From NCBI RefSeq assembly GCF_000372725.1, contig NW_005199926.1, positions 857,602 through 921,601 on the forward strand: a stretch of 64,000 bases of DNA, read 5' to 3'. The translations under genes were made by a program, and so were the position numbers. The DNA comes from Emiliania huxleyi CCMP1516 (lineage: Eukaryota; Haptophyta; Isochrysidales; Noelaerhabdaceae). The notes under the pieces are model-generated. The model made no database searches. It was given only the letters and a program-made list of their open reading frames with translations, and had not been told where the DNA came from. Positions 9,286 through 17,261 of the stretch are shown in pieces; position 1 is the stretch's first letter; every line of letters begins with the position of its first letter.

Positions 9286-11688
9286 TCATCCCTGGCACGC
9301 CTCCCCTTCGCCCTCGCCATCGCCCCACGCCTCGCCGGGCATACGCACGTACTGCAGCGTGTCGCCGAATCGCCAGCAGTGTGCGTCGAAGAAGGCTCGC
9401 TGCTCGAGCGAGACGGCGGCCGCAACGGGCTCGTCCAGAATGTCGCGCAGCCCGTGGCTCGTCCAGAAGGCCTTTGGCGTCTTCTCGTGCCGTGCCACCT
9501 CCACATAGAGCACGGCGCCACCGCCGCGCGCCGCCGCCGCGTGCTTCAAGAGTTCGTGCACGAGCGCCCGGCCGCATTGGGCGTGGCGCGCACTCGGGTC
9601 GACGGCGAGAAAGAGCACCTCGAGCACGGACGGCAGCCGCGAGCCCACCGGCGGATCATGCATGCGCGCTGCGACGGCGCCGGCGATCCGGCACTCGCCG
9701 CCAGAGCGCGCGTCGTGGATCGGTCCGAAGAAGACGCCCGGCGCGGGCGGCGCGTGGATCGGCGGCTCAGGGGGCGACGCGTAGATGACCCAGGTGTGGG
9801 TGGTGGTGAAGTCGAGGCCGAGTGCGGACTGGCTTCGGACGACGAGCGGCATCACGTCGCCGAGCGCCTGCGCAAAGTAGCGCGAGAAGAGCTGGATCGC
9901 CGCCGTGACCTCGGTGTCGCCGAGCGCCTCGCGTATCGTGCCAGCGGTCGGCGCCGGCCGCGCAGCCGCCAGCGCCTCGCGCTCCTGCTGCACCTCGCGC
10001 GCAGCGGCAGCGCTCTGCTTCGCCGCTTCGCGCCACGCAGGGCCATCGATGCCTTGCGCGGCGAGGCTGCGCAGCTCCCTCCCGCGCTCCCTCCACTGCC
10101 GCCGCCGGTGCGGGCACGGCGGGAAGACGCGCACGAGCGGCTCGAACTTCCGCGGGAAGACGGCGTACCGCATGAACTCGCTCTTGTCGCATCGAGGTGC
10201 GGCGCGAGTCGCGGCGCTCGTGGACGTGCACGCGGCGAGTGCCAGAGCGAACTCGGAGCGCTCAAGGAGGGTGAGCCACTCGACGTACGTGCGCGCAGCG
10301 CGGGGCGCAGCTGCATCCACCTCGCCCACGGCGGCAGAGGCGGCTGGGGCGGCGGAGGCGGCGGAGGCAGCGGGGGCGGCGGGGGCGGAGACGGCGGAGG
10401 CGTCGTTGGCGGCGGCGGCGGCATCGTTGGCGGCGGCGGCGGCGCGGCCATCCGCAGCAACTGATGTGAGGGAGGCGCGCGGCAGTTGCAGCTCGCCGCT
10501 GTGGAGCTGGCGCAGGAGGGCGTGGCGGAGACACGCCCACAGCCACGCGCGCGAGGTGCGGGCGAGCGCAAGGAGGGCGGGCGGCTGCATTTGTGTCATC
10601 AAGCACTCGGCGCAGTCCTCGCCGAGACAGGCCGGCGAGAGGCCCACGGGCGAGGAGCCCGCTGGCATCGAGTCGGGCGTGGCGAGGGCGTCGGCGTGGG
10701 CGGCGAGGGCGTTGAGCGCGCGCAGGGCGTCGCACCGCTCGTCGAGGCGCTCCTCTAGATCGAAGACCTCGATGACCGAGCTGTTGGCCAGGGGCTCGTG
10801 CGCGTGCGACAGGCCGAGCGTGCTGATCTGCTCGGTGCCATCGAGGCGCTCGCCCGCCAGCCGAAAGTCGAGCCGACCGCGCCCAAACGGTCGACCCGAC
10901 GCCGAGCTGCGCGCAAACGCGATGGCGGAGAAGGTGTCCAGTAGCTCGCCGATGGGCGAGCGGTGCGATGCGACGAAGTCCTCGTCGATTGTGTAGACGG
11001 TCACGCACTCCGCCTCGGTGAGCTCGCGGGCGAGCGAGGCGGAGCGCGCCTCGATTCGAACGCGCAGGTCATGCCGACGCCACGCAGTGAAGGCGCGCCC
11101 CTTCTGGGAGCTATCGCCGGTGTCAAGTGCCTCACTTGCGGCGGCGAGCACGTGCGCGGGCGTCTGCGCGACAAACTTGCGCCGCGGCTCGTGCGTGAGC
11201 AGATAGCGCTTGAGCTCGAAGCTGAGGCCGCTAGCGGCGACGGCCGCGGGCGTCTCGCCGCTCGCGTTCGCCGCGCTCGCGTTCGCGCCCGCCGCGAGCA
11301 GCAGGCCGCACACATGCTTTGCCTTGGCGGTAGCGCACCGCGAGTCGGGCCCGCACCTCGAGGCAACGGCATGCAGCACACTGCCACCGTTGGTCTGGCA
11401 CGACTCGACTTTGGCCGCGGCGGCGAGATCTTCGGCGGACAAGCCACTGCCGCAGAGCGACTCCAGACGCTCCAGCAGCACGGCCTGCTCAGCCTCGTCC
11501 GCCTTTTTTGCGGCACGTGCCGCATCACAAAGGTGCATCTTAGGTGCTCGGCCGTACGTGAGCTTGCTCAGGCAGACGGCAAGACTGAGCGCACGCTCGG
11601 CCACTTGCGGCGCGCCGTCGAGAGCATCTATTAAGCTCGCTAAGTCGACCGCACTTGCTTCTTGGAACCATGCCCTGCCGTCACTCAT
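9286..11688 (-). CDS. Ankyrin-repeat protein with C-terminal GNAT acetyltransferase domain
   Basis: Single exon, 800 aa from the Met in MSDGRAWFQEASAVDLASLI. The frame stays open another 100 codons upstream, but that part looks non-coding. Residues about 85-170 carry ankyrin-type repeats (GGSVLHAVASRC..., LLLAAGANASAANASGETPA). The middle is helical with an Ala-rich linker (ANDAAAAAND...). Residues about 620-790 resemble a GNAT N-acetyltransferase: SVLEVLFLAVDPSARHAQCG, then RALVHELLKHA. There HAQCGRA fits the acetyl-CoA-binding Q/RxxGxA loop, followed by VLYVEVARHEKTPKAFWTSH. The acceptor substrate is unknown. The pairing of ankyrin repeats with a GNAT fold suggests a protein-targeted acetyltransferase. 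Confidence 0.8.
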   Translation of the reverse strand: MSDGRAWFQEASAVDLASLIDALDGAPQVAERALSLAVCLSKLTYGRAPKMHLCDAARAAKKADEAEQAVLLERLESLCGSGLSAEDLAAAAKVESCQTNGGSVLHAVASRCGPDSRCATAKAKHVCGLLLAAGANASAANASGETPAAVAASGLSFELKRYLLTHEPRRKFVAQTPAHVLAAASEALDTGDSSQKGRAFTAWRRHDLRVRIEARSASLARELTEAECVTVYTIDEDFVASHRSPIGELLDTFSAIAFARSSASGRPFGRGRLDFRLAGERLDGTEQISTLGLSHAHEPLANSSVIEVFDLEERLDERCDALRALNALAAHADALATPDSMPAGSSPVGLSPACLGEDCAECLMTQMQPPALLALARTSRAWLWACLRHALLRQLHSGELQLPRASLTSVAADGRAAAAANDAAAAANDASAVSAPAAPAASAASAAPAASAAVGEVDAAAPRAARTYVEWLTLLERSEFALALAACTSTSAATRAAPRCDKSEFMRYAVFPRKFEPLVRVFPPCPHRRRQWRERGRELRSLAAQGIDGPAWREAAKQSAAAAREVQQEREALAAARPAPTAGTIREALGDTEVTAAIQLFSRYFAQALGDVMPLVVRSQSALGLDFTTTHTWVIYASPPEPPIHAPPAPGVFFGPIHDARSGGECRIAGAVAARMHDPPVGSRLPSVLEVLFLAVDPSARHAQCGRALVHELLKHAAAARGGGAVLYVEVARHEKTPKAFWTSHGLRDILDEPVAAAVSLEQRAFFDAHCWRFGDTLQYVRMPGEAWGDGEGEGEACQG

Positions 11689-12040
11689 TCGCGCGACGCC
11701 AACGGCAAGGCAGCTTGGCGGCACTCGATGAGGCAGCGGCTTGGCGGCACCAGACGCGTCCCGGACAAACCGAGAAATGTGACGTGGACGTAGGAGAGGA
11801 AAGAAAGCGGCGCGCAGGCGCCGGACGGCGTTATTGCTTGAAACATGATGATCGCATGTACTGCGATGCTCACAAAAGCGCGCACACGCCGCAAACGACA
11901 GAGAGCGATACTCCCTGTGCGCGGAACGGACACCGCGGAGCGGGGAAGAAGCCGCGCGGCGGCGCGCGAGGCGGTGTGTGTGCAGCACGCATGCCGCTCC
12001 CTCTCTGCGCTCTCATCGCCACAGCTCTCGCGTCGGCGGC

Positions 12041-12215
12041 TCATGCGGCGATGGCCTCCTTGTCCGCGGGCGGGCCGATCGAGTCCTTGATCTTGTCTGG
12101 GATGTATGTATGTGGCTCGGGTCCCAGATGTTGTTTGAGATGTCCTCCTCGATGGCAGCCTTCCACTCGGGGTTCTTCTCGAGGATGGAGGCGATGGTGA
12201 GCGAACCGCAGGCAA
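12041..12215 (-). pseudogene. Fragment of an unknown gene
   Basis: The minus strand reads TIASILEKNPEWKAAIEEDI, then SNNIWD, and after a shift DKIKDSIGPPADKEAIAA followed by a stop at 12041. The two pieces would join as NNIWD-KIKDSIG only if about 26 nt ending in CCCAG were removed, which is very short for an intron. The composition is protein-like. I cannot name the family. It is either the last exons of a lost gene or a frame-broken remnant upstream of the ankyrin-GNAT gene. Confidence 0.3.
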
Positions 12216-12477
12216 GGTCGAGAGAGAGAGGGAGGGAGAGGGAGGCTCTACCCGCCTCTCTACTCTACACTCTAGTACTCATCAGACAACTCCACTTCTT
12301 TGCACTCGTAATTGCGCGCCGTGCGGGGGAGGAGCTTTCCACCAGCACAAGAGAGTCGGCTCTAGGGGGCCGCTTTTCGTGGCGTGGATGTTAAGTTGCC
12401 CGGCTTACATGGAATTCGCTTTGTCTCAAAATTCTCTGAAAGAAAAGTCGGTGTAAACGTTTACACACGCACGGACC

Positions 12478-13623
12478 GTGTTCATGTTCCTCCATTGCGC
12501 TCGCGCGCGTCCCCTGATTCGCGAGCTTCCCTTGGCACGAGGTTTCGAGCTTTCCTTGGCACGAGGCTTCCGCTGCACCAGTCGGAGGCTCTGCGAGAAC
12601 GCGGCGGCATCCGCGGCGTCGCAGAAGCCGCCTGCAGACCACAAAGCAGCCGACGAAAAGGCGCTCAACTTCCTGGCAGAGCGCGGTAGCAGCCTCGGCA
12701 TTCGGCTGTCGCTCAGGGAACGGCAGCTAATAATCGAGGCGGCGGACACCGACGGTGACGGTAAGATGTCCAACGAGGAGTGGGACCGACTCGTCAGCCG
12801 GCACGCGATGGCCTCAAACGAGCGTCTAACTCTTGCGCAGTTCATTCTGAGGTCGATTGATCAGCAGCACGGCCAGCAGTTGCTGCGCGTTACGGCAAGA
12901 GTCGGCGCCACCTTCTTCGCCGTGACTGGCGCCAACGTGGCGGGCGAGTGCGGCATGCACGTCTTCGGCGCCACACTCGTCGGCTGCATCACTGGCCTCG
13001 CGGGCGGCACCATCAACTCGCTGCTAATCGGCAGCACCGTCGGCTGGACGCGCGATCCTGCCCTCCTGGCCTACTGCATGGCCGCGTGTGTCGCTGGCTT
13101 CTACCTCTGGCCGCTCGCTGACCGGCTGATGCAACCGGAGGGCGGGAGCGGCGCTCCACCCGGCAGCGACTCCGTCGTACGCTACAGCATCGAGTCGGTC
13201 GCGCTCGGGGCGGCAGCGGTCGTCGCGGCGCAGCAAGGCATCGTGCAAGGGCTGCACCCTCTCATCAGCTTGTGCCTCGGAGTGACCATCGCCTTCGGCG
13301 GGGCGGGGCGCGATCTGCTGTGTGGCCGCGAGGTGCGGCTCAACCACATGTCGGGCAGCCAGTCTTACGCCGTCGCCGCCTTCTCTGGCGCCGGCGTGTA
13401 CGTCCTTCTGCGCGAGCTGCACGTCTGGAACTGCAGCGGGTCGAGCGTGAAGCTGGTCACCGGCGGGGTCCCGATCGGCCTGCGGATCGCAATGGGAGTG
13501 GGCACGAGCGTCGCTATCCGCGCGTATGCTTGGTGGCGGCGCCCCGACGACCTCTTCTGGTCGATGGACGCTGCCGCGACGGCGAACGAAGAGTGGCTGT
13601 CGAGGCTGCTGCGGTCACAGTGA
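12478..13623 (+). CDS. EF-hand protein with UPF0126/TRIC-like membrane domain
   Basis: Single exon, 381 aa. Residues 1-50 are Arg/Ala/Leu-rich and look like a mitochondrial presequence. Residues about 80-120 hold one canonical EF-hand loop, DTDGDGKMSNEEW, with Asp at 1, 3 and 5 and Glu at 12. From about residue 135 come two repeats of hydrophobic helices. The first reads GCITGLAGGTINSLLIGSTV, then GWTRDPALLAYCMAA; the second reads TIAFGGAGRDLLCGREVRL. They match the GGTLRDLLLG...W..DP pattern of UPF0126 proteins (bacterial YadS/YicG), distant relatives of TRIC cation channels. I infer a calcium-responsive transporter or channel of an organelle membrane. The 3' end meets the convergent MATE relic. 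Confidence 0.8.
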   Translation: MFMFLHCARARPLIRELPLARGFELSLARGFRCTSRRLCENAAASAASQKPPADHKAADEKALNFLAERGSSLGIRLSLRERQLIIEAADTDGDGKMSNEEWDRLVSRHAMASNERLTLAQFILRSIDQQHGQQLLRVTARVGATFFAVTGANVAGECGMHVFGATLVGCITGLAGGTINSLLIGSTVGWTRDPALLAYCMAACVAGFYLWPLADRLMQPEGGSGAPPGSDSVVRYSIESVALGAAAVVAAQQGIVQGLHPLISLCLGVTIAFGGAGRDLLCGREVRLNHMSGSQSYAVAAFSGAGVYVLLRELHVWNCSGSSVKLVTGGVPIGLRIAMGVGTSVAIRAYAWWRRPDDLFWSMDAAATANEEWLSRLLRSQ

Positions 13624-13689
13624 CGAATGTGCTTCGGGAGGGCGCGGAGGCCGCTTTCGCTTGCCTGGACCGTTGCCGCTGCTGCCCCA

Positions 13690-14592
13690 ACCCCTTAGCG
13701 AGGCCGAGCAGCAGCGCAAAGGTGCCGGCGATGAGCAGAAACATGAACCACGACGGCCACATCTCTGCCGCCGCGGCCAGGACCTCTGCGTCGCGGGAGA
13801 AGAGACGCCGCAGCGAGCCGCCGGCGAGAAAGGCGAAGAGCGAGTAGCCGCACACGGTGGCGATCCCGACGCCGACGCCAATCGCCGTGGTGCGCCGCGC
13901 CGCCGCGACACGGCCGGCGCCGAGGTGGCCGCCAACCCGCGTTGGTCAGCGCCGTCGAGAGGCCGATGGCGAGCATGAAGAGGCACGGCTCGAGGCTGTA
14001 GCCGACAGAATAGGCTGAGAGCGGGATCGTTCCCAGCGCGCCGACGCGAAAGCAGACAGCCTCCCAGAAGAGCCACTCGGTGAGCGAGAAGAGGGAGGCA
14101 ACAGAGGTGGCCAGGAAGTACCTCCACGCTTTTCGGTCGAACAGGACCGCTCGCCCCTCCGCACGCGGCCAGGCGGCGGCGGCACGCGGCACCCGCCATC
14201 GGATGAGGGCAACGAGGACAGCAGCCATGACCGAGAATGTGATCTTGCGAAGATCCTAGTGGCACAGTCTCGGCAAGAGGAAGGCAGGCGCGGTGACAAG
14301 AACTGCTCGCAAGGCAGTGAGTCCGACCCCCACAGCGTTGCCGGCTCCGAAGTTCTGCGGCGCGATGGTGTCCATGGCAGAGAGCGGTGCTGTGAGGATC
14401 ATGTAGCCAGCCACGTTGAACGTGAGCACGCCGAGGCGCGAGGGTCGCAGCGGCGAGAGGCGTTGCGGATGAAGCTGCGTGCCCGATGCCGATCTGCATC
14501 ACCGTCAGCGCCGTCACAGTGAGCTTAGCGCCGTCGACTAGGGCGATAGGGAGTGCATCACTTGTACTTGTGTATGTAGCTCTTACGTACAT
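13690..14592 (-). pseudogene. MATE-family transporter, frame-broken
   Basis: Pieces in three frames line up in order with the multidrug and toxin extrusion family. They are ALPIALVDGAKLTVTALTVM, then VLTFNVAGYMILTAPLSAMD and TIAPQNFGAGNAVGVGLTAL. Next come LATSVASLFSLTEWLFWEAV and SAYSVGYSLEPCLFMLAIGL, then RVGGHLGAGRVAAARRTTAI and CGYSLFAFLAGGSLRRLF. Breaks seen: a frame change near 14470, an in-frame TAG near 14258 after LLPRLCH, and one extra G near 13948 that shifts LTN out of RVGGHLGAGR. Unannotated tiny introns or sequencing errors could explain some of these. As it stands the gene cannot make a full antiporter. Confidence 0.65.
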
Positions 14593-14826
14593 TCACTGCT
14601 GACGGGGTTTGCGATGAGGAGCGATCCTCCTGCGCCTCAGATAGCCGCTGGACCGGCAACAGCAACACTGGTGGCACGCCAGCACACCCACCACCCGCCA
14701 CTCTCACGCCACCAGCACCACTCTCACCTCTCGCCCTCCTCCGATGCGCCTCCCTCGGCAGCTCCGACGCCCGCGCCCGCAGCCGCCTGCGCCCCCTCCC
14801 CCCACGGGTCCTCCTCGAGAAACCGC

Positions 14827-15300
14827 TTAGTCCGCCGCCAGCGCCTCCACCTCCGCCTCGGTCAAGTCGCCCTCCGAGGCGTTGAGCAGCGCCTCGCCGC
14901 CGCCTGCGCCGCCGCCGGCACGCTCCCGGGTAAGCTCGGGTAAGCTCGGGGAAGCTCGGGGAAGCTCGGGGAACCTCGGGGAACCTCGGGTACCTCGGGG
15001 ACTCTCGGGGACTCTCGGGTAATCTCGGGGACTCACGGGCCTTCACCAGCACGCTCCCGCAGCGCCCGCGTGCGCGCCAGCCGGCCGTAGTGGGCGACGA
15101 GCGCCTGCGGGAAAGCTCCGAAAAGGCTCCGAGAAGGCTCCGAGAAGGTTCCGAGAAGGTTCCGTAGTGGGCGACGAGCGCCTGCAGGAAGGTTCCGAGA
15201 AGGCTCCGAGAAGGCTCCGAGAGGGCGGCTGCCGGCCGAATTGCGAGCGGCGGCGCCGCGGCGACAGAGGACAGACACGTTGAGCGACTCGGCTATATCT
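14827..15300 (-). CDS. Last exons of an unrecognised gene
   Basis: On the minus strand QALVAHYGRLARTRALRERA (about 15110-15045) can be joined to GGAGGGEALLNASEGDLTEA and EVEALAAD-stop (14925-14827). The join crosses an intron of 10-nt repeats, with GGGAGCGTGC at both ends. Upstream, GCGCTCGTCGCCCACTACGG occurs twice, at both ends of another repeat-filled intron, which fits a GC-AG intron. Exons further 5' are not identifiable. No family recognised; the acidic helical tail is plausible coding sequence. Confidence 0.35.
14926..15035. repeat. 10-nt minisatellite (TAAGCTCGGG-like)
   Basis: About ten units of GTAAGCTCGG / GGAACCTCGG / GACTCTCGGG lie inside a probable intron of the minus-strand gene ending at 14827. 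Confidence 0.85.
15115..15230. repeat. 11-nt minisatellite (GAAGGCTCCGA) with duplicated exon block
   Basis: Runs of GAGAAGGCTCC/GAGAAGGTTCC flank two copies of GTGGGCGACGAGCGCCTGC. The second copy of this block sits at the other end of the repeat run, as expected for an intron bounded by an exon duplication. Confidence 0.8.
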
Positions 15301-15492
15301 CGGTTATATCTCGGGTGATCTCGGCTATATCTCGCCGCGGCGACAGACACGTTGAGCGACTCGGCTATATCTCGGCTATATCTCGGGTGATCTCGGCTAT
15401 ATCTCGCCGCGGCGACAGACACGTTGAGCGACTCGGCTATATCTCGGCTATATCTCGGGTGATCTCGGCTATATCTCGCCGCGGCGACAGAC
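15269..15492. repeat. 72-bp tandem repeat, three copies
   Basis: CGACAGACACGTTGAGCGAC begins at 15341 and 15413, and the start of the unit recurs at 15485: an exact 72-bp period. Each unit contains four 10-nt sub-repeats (CGGCTATATCT, TCGGGTGATC). The unit is a multiple of 3, so it stays open, but it is more likely an intron-type minisatellite. Confidence 0.85.
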
Positions 15493-15626
15493 ACGGCGAC
15501 GTGTTTGGGGGGGTGCTAAGCCCGTGCATGCACATGTACATGCGCATGTCCGCTGGGGAGACTTTCGGGAGACACGTTTCGGGGTATTCGTTGCGTGTGC
15601 GTGTGTAGCCCTGCGTGTGTGTAGGT

Positions 15627-15702
15627 AGGTAGAAAGGTGAAGAACAGCCAGGCTCGGACTGGACACCAACGCGGTATGGGTGGACGCCGGACAGATGATG
15701 AC
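15627..15702 (-). repeat. Dispersed repeat, second copy at 29378-29455
   Basis: About 75 bp from GTAGGTAGGTAGAAAGGTGA through CAGATGATGAC is almost identical, in reverse complement, to 29378-29455. No coding function is apparent. Confidence 0.85.
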
Positions 15703-15827
15703 GACACGCACGAGCGACACACAGACACAAACAAGCTCACATGTGTGTGCGGCCCCCCATTCGCAGTAGCCACCTGGCTGTGAAGGAGCCAGCGCAGCCA
15801 CATTCCGAGGTTAGCCGCTAGTGTGAG

Positions 15828-16827
15828 ATGCCGCCCGCTGCGAGGCCGCCGCTGCTGCAGGAGGCGCGGCTCCTCCCCGGCCACAAGGGCTCCGTCAACG
15901 TTGCGCTCTTCAACTCAGACGGCAACTACTGCCTCTCGGGCGGCGACGACCGCCGCATCTTGCTGTGGAACCCGCGGCGCGAAGAGGCGGCAGAGCCGAT
16001 CAAGACGTACACGGGGCATAACGAGCGCGTGCTGGGGCTGGCGGTGGCGCACGACAACGGCAGCTTCGCCTCGTGCGGGGGCGACCGCTCCGTCTTTGTG
16101 TGGGACGTCCCTTCCGGCCGCGTGCTGCGGCGCCTGTCGGGCCATTCTCAGCGGGTCAACGCGGTCGCCTATGCCGGCGAGGGCTCGTCGCTGCTCGTCT
16201 CGGCGTCGTACGACACGACGGCGCGCTGCTGGGACATGCGCTCGCGCAACGCGGCCCCGGTGCAGATTCTCGAGGGGGCCGCCGATTCGCTCAGCGCGGT
16301 GGCCGTCTGCGGCGCCGAGATCCTGACTGCGTCTGTGGACGGCGTGCTGCGGACGTACGACGCTCGTGCGGGCTCGCGCACGGCCGACACGCTCGGCGCA
16401 GCGCTGACGCACGTGGCCCTGTCCGGAGACGGCCACTGCGCCTTGGCCGGCAGCCTCGACGGCTCGCTGCGGCTGCTCGACCGCTCCAACGGGACGCTGC
16501 TCAACCGGTACAGCGGCCACACGAACCGTCAGTTCAAGCTGGGGGCGTGCCTGTCGCACGACGACGCGCTGGTCCTCTCGGGCTCCGAGGACGGCTCTCT
16601 CTACGCGAGCGGCTGCCGACGAGGAGGCAGCCGCTGCTCGCGCGACCAGGCCGCGGTGAGTTGTGAGGATCTGCCGCCCGTAGGTCTGGGACCTGGTGGA
16701 GGCGCGGCTGCAGGCACGCATCCCGGCCGCGCGCGGCGCCGTCACGTCGGTGGCGTGCGACCCGCGCCGGCTCGAGGTGCTGACCGGCTCCCACGATGGG
16801 GCTGTCAAGCTCTTCACGCCGGGCTGA
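15828..16827 (+). CDS. WDR83: WD40 protein, WDR83/MORG1-like
   Basis: Two exons: 15828-16604 and 16684-16827. WDR83 is a seven-bladed scaffold for ERK-pathway components that is also found in spliceosome complexes. WD units in order include LPGHKGSVNVALFNSDGNYC, LSGGDDRRILLWNPRR, YTGHNERVLGLAVAHDNGSF, WDVPSGRVLRRLSGHSQRVN and SASYDTTARCWDMRS. Later come LDRSNGTLLNRYSGHTNRQF, then KLGACLSHDDALVLSGSEDG and SLY/VWDLVEARLQARIPAARG. The NRYSGHTNRQFKLGACLS stretch parallels the WDR83 signature YKGH.N..YK...CLS. The 79-nt intron starts with GC (TAC|GCGAGC) and ends GTAG|GTCTGG. An alternative GTGAGT donor at 16656 would leave an implausible 28-nt intron. Confidence 0.85.
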
Positions 16828-17261
16828 TCTGTAAGACATTTTCGAAGATCTGCTCTACCTCTAGTGATTTTTACATTTCCACTCGGCCGGCCCCGGCCCC
16901 CGCGGACACCGACACAGCCAACACAGCGCCACTTTTTTTGCCCCCGGCCCCGCAAACCACACAGCAGCGTCGTTTTAGATGATGCCCCCGAGCGCAGAGC
17001 CACGGGCGTGTCGGCGGCGGGTGCGCTCGGGTCGCGCACGCCACACGTGCACGTTGCGCGTGCGCGACCCGTGTACTGACTTGTGGGGGTTGTGTCGTTA
17101 AAGCGTGCCTCTTAGTAAAAACACGAGAGACCGAGTCCGACCGCTACGCGCTAGCCAGGGTACCGCAGGTCTGAGAGCTCTCACCTTGCTCCAAGCGGAA
17201 GCGCCTCCCCCAGCGGCAACACCGCCTGCATTTTCTGCAGGTGGCTTCAGGGAAACACGGG

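Noticed and set aside
9160-10464. Long plus-strand open frame of 434 codons
   Set aside because: It is antisense to the ankyrin-GNAT gene; it is Arg/Gly/Ala-rich with no motifs.
15269-15494. 24-residue coding repeat (VSVAAARYSRDHPRYSRDIA...)
   Set aside because: It is open only because the DNA unit is 72 bp; it is built of the same 10-nt sub-repeats that fill introns elsewhere.
16656-16683. GTGAGT donor for the WDR83 intron
   Set aside because: It would leave a 28-nt intron and insert about 17 residues between SEDGSLY and VWDL, where WD40 blades are contiguous.
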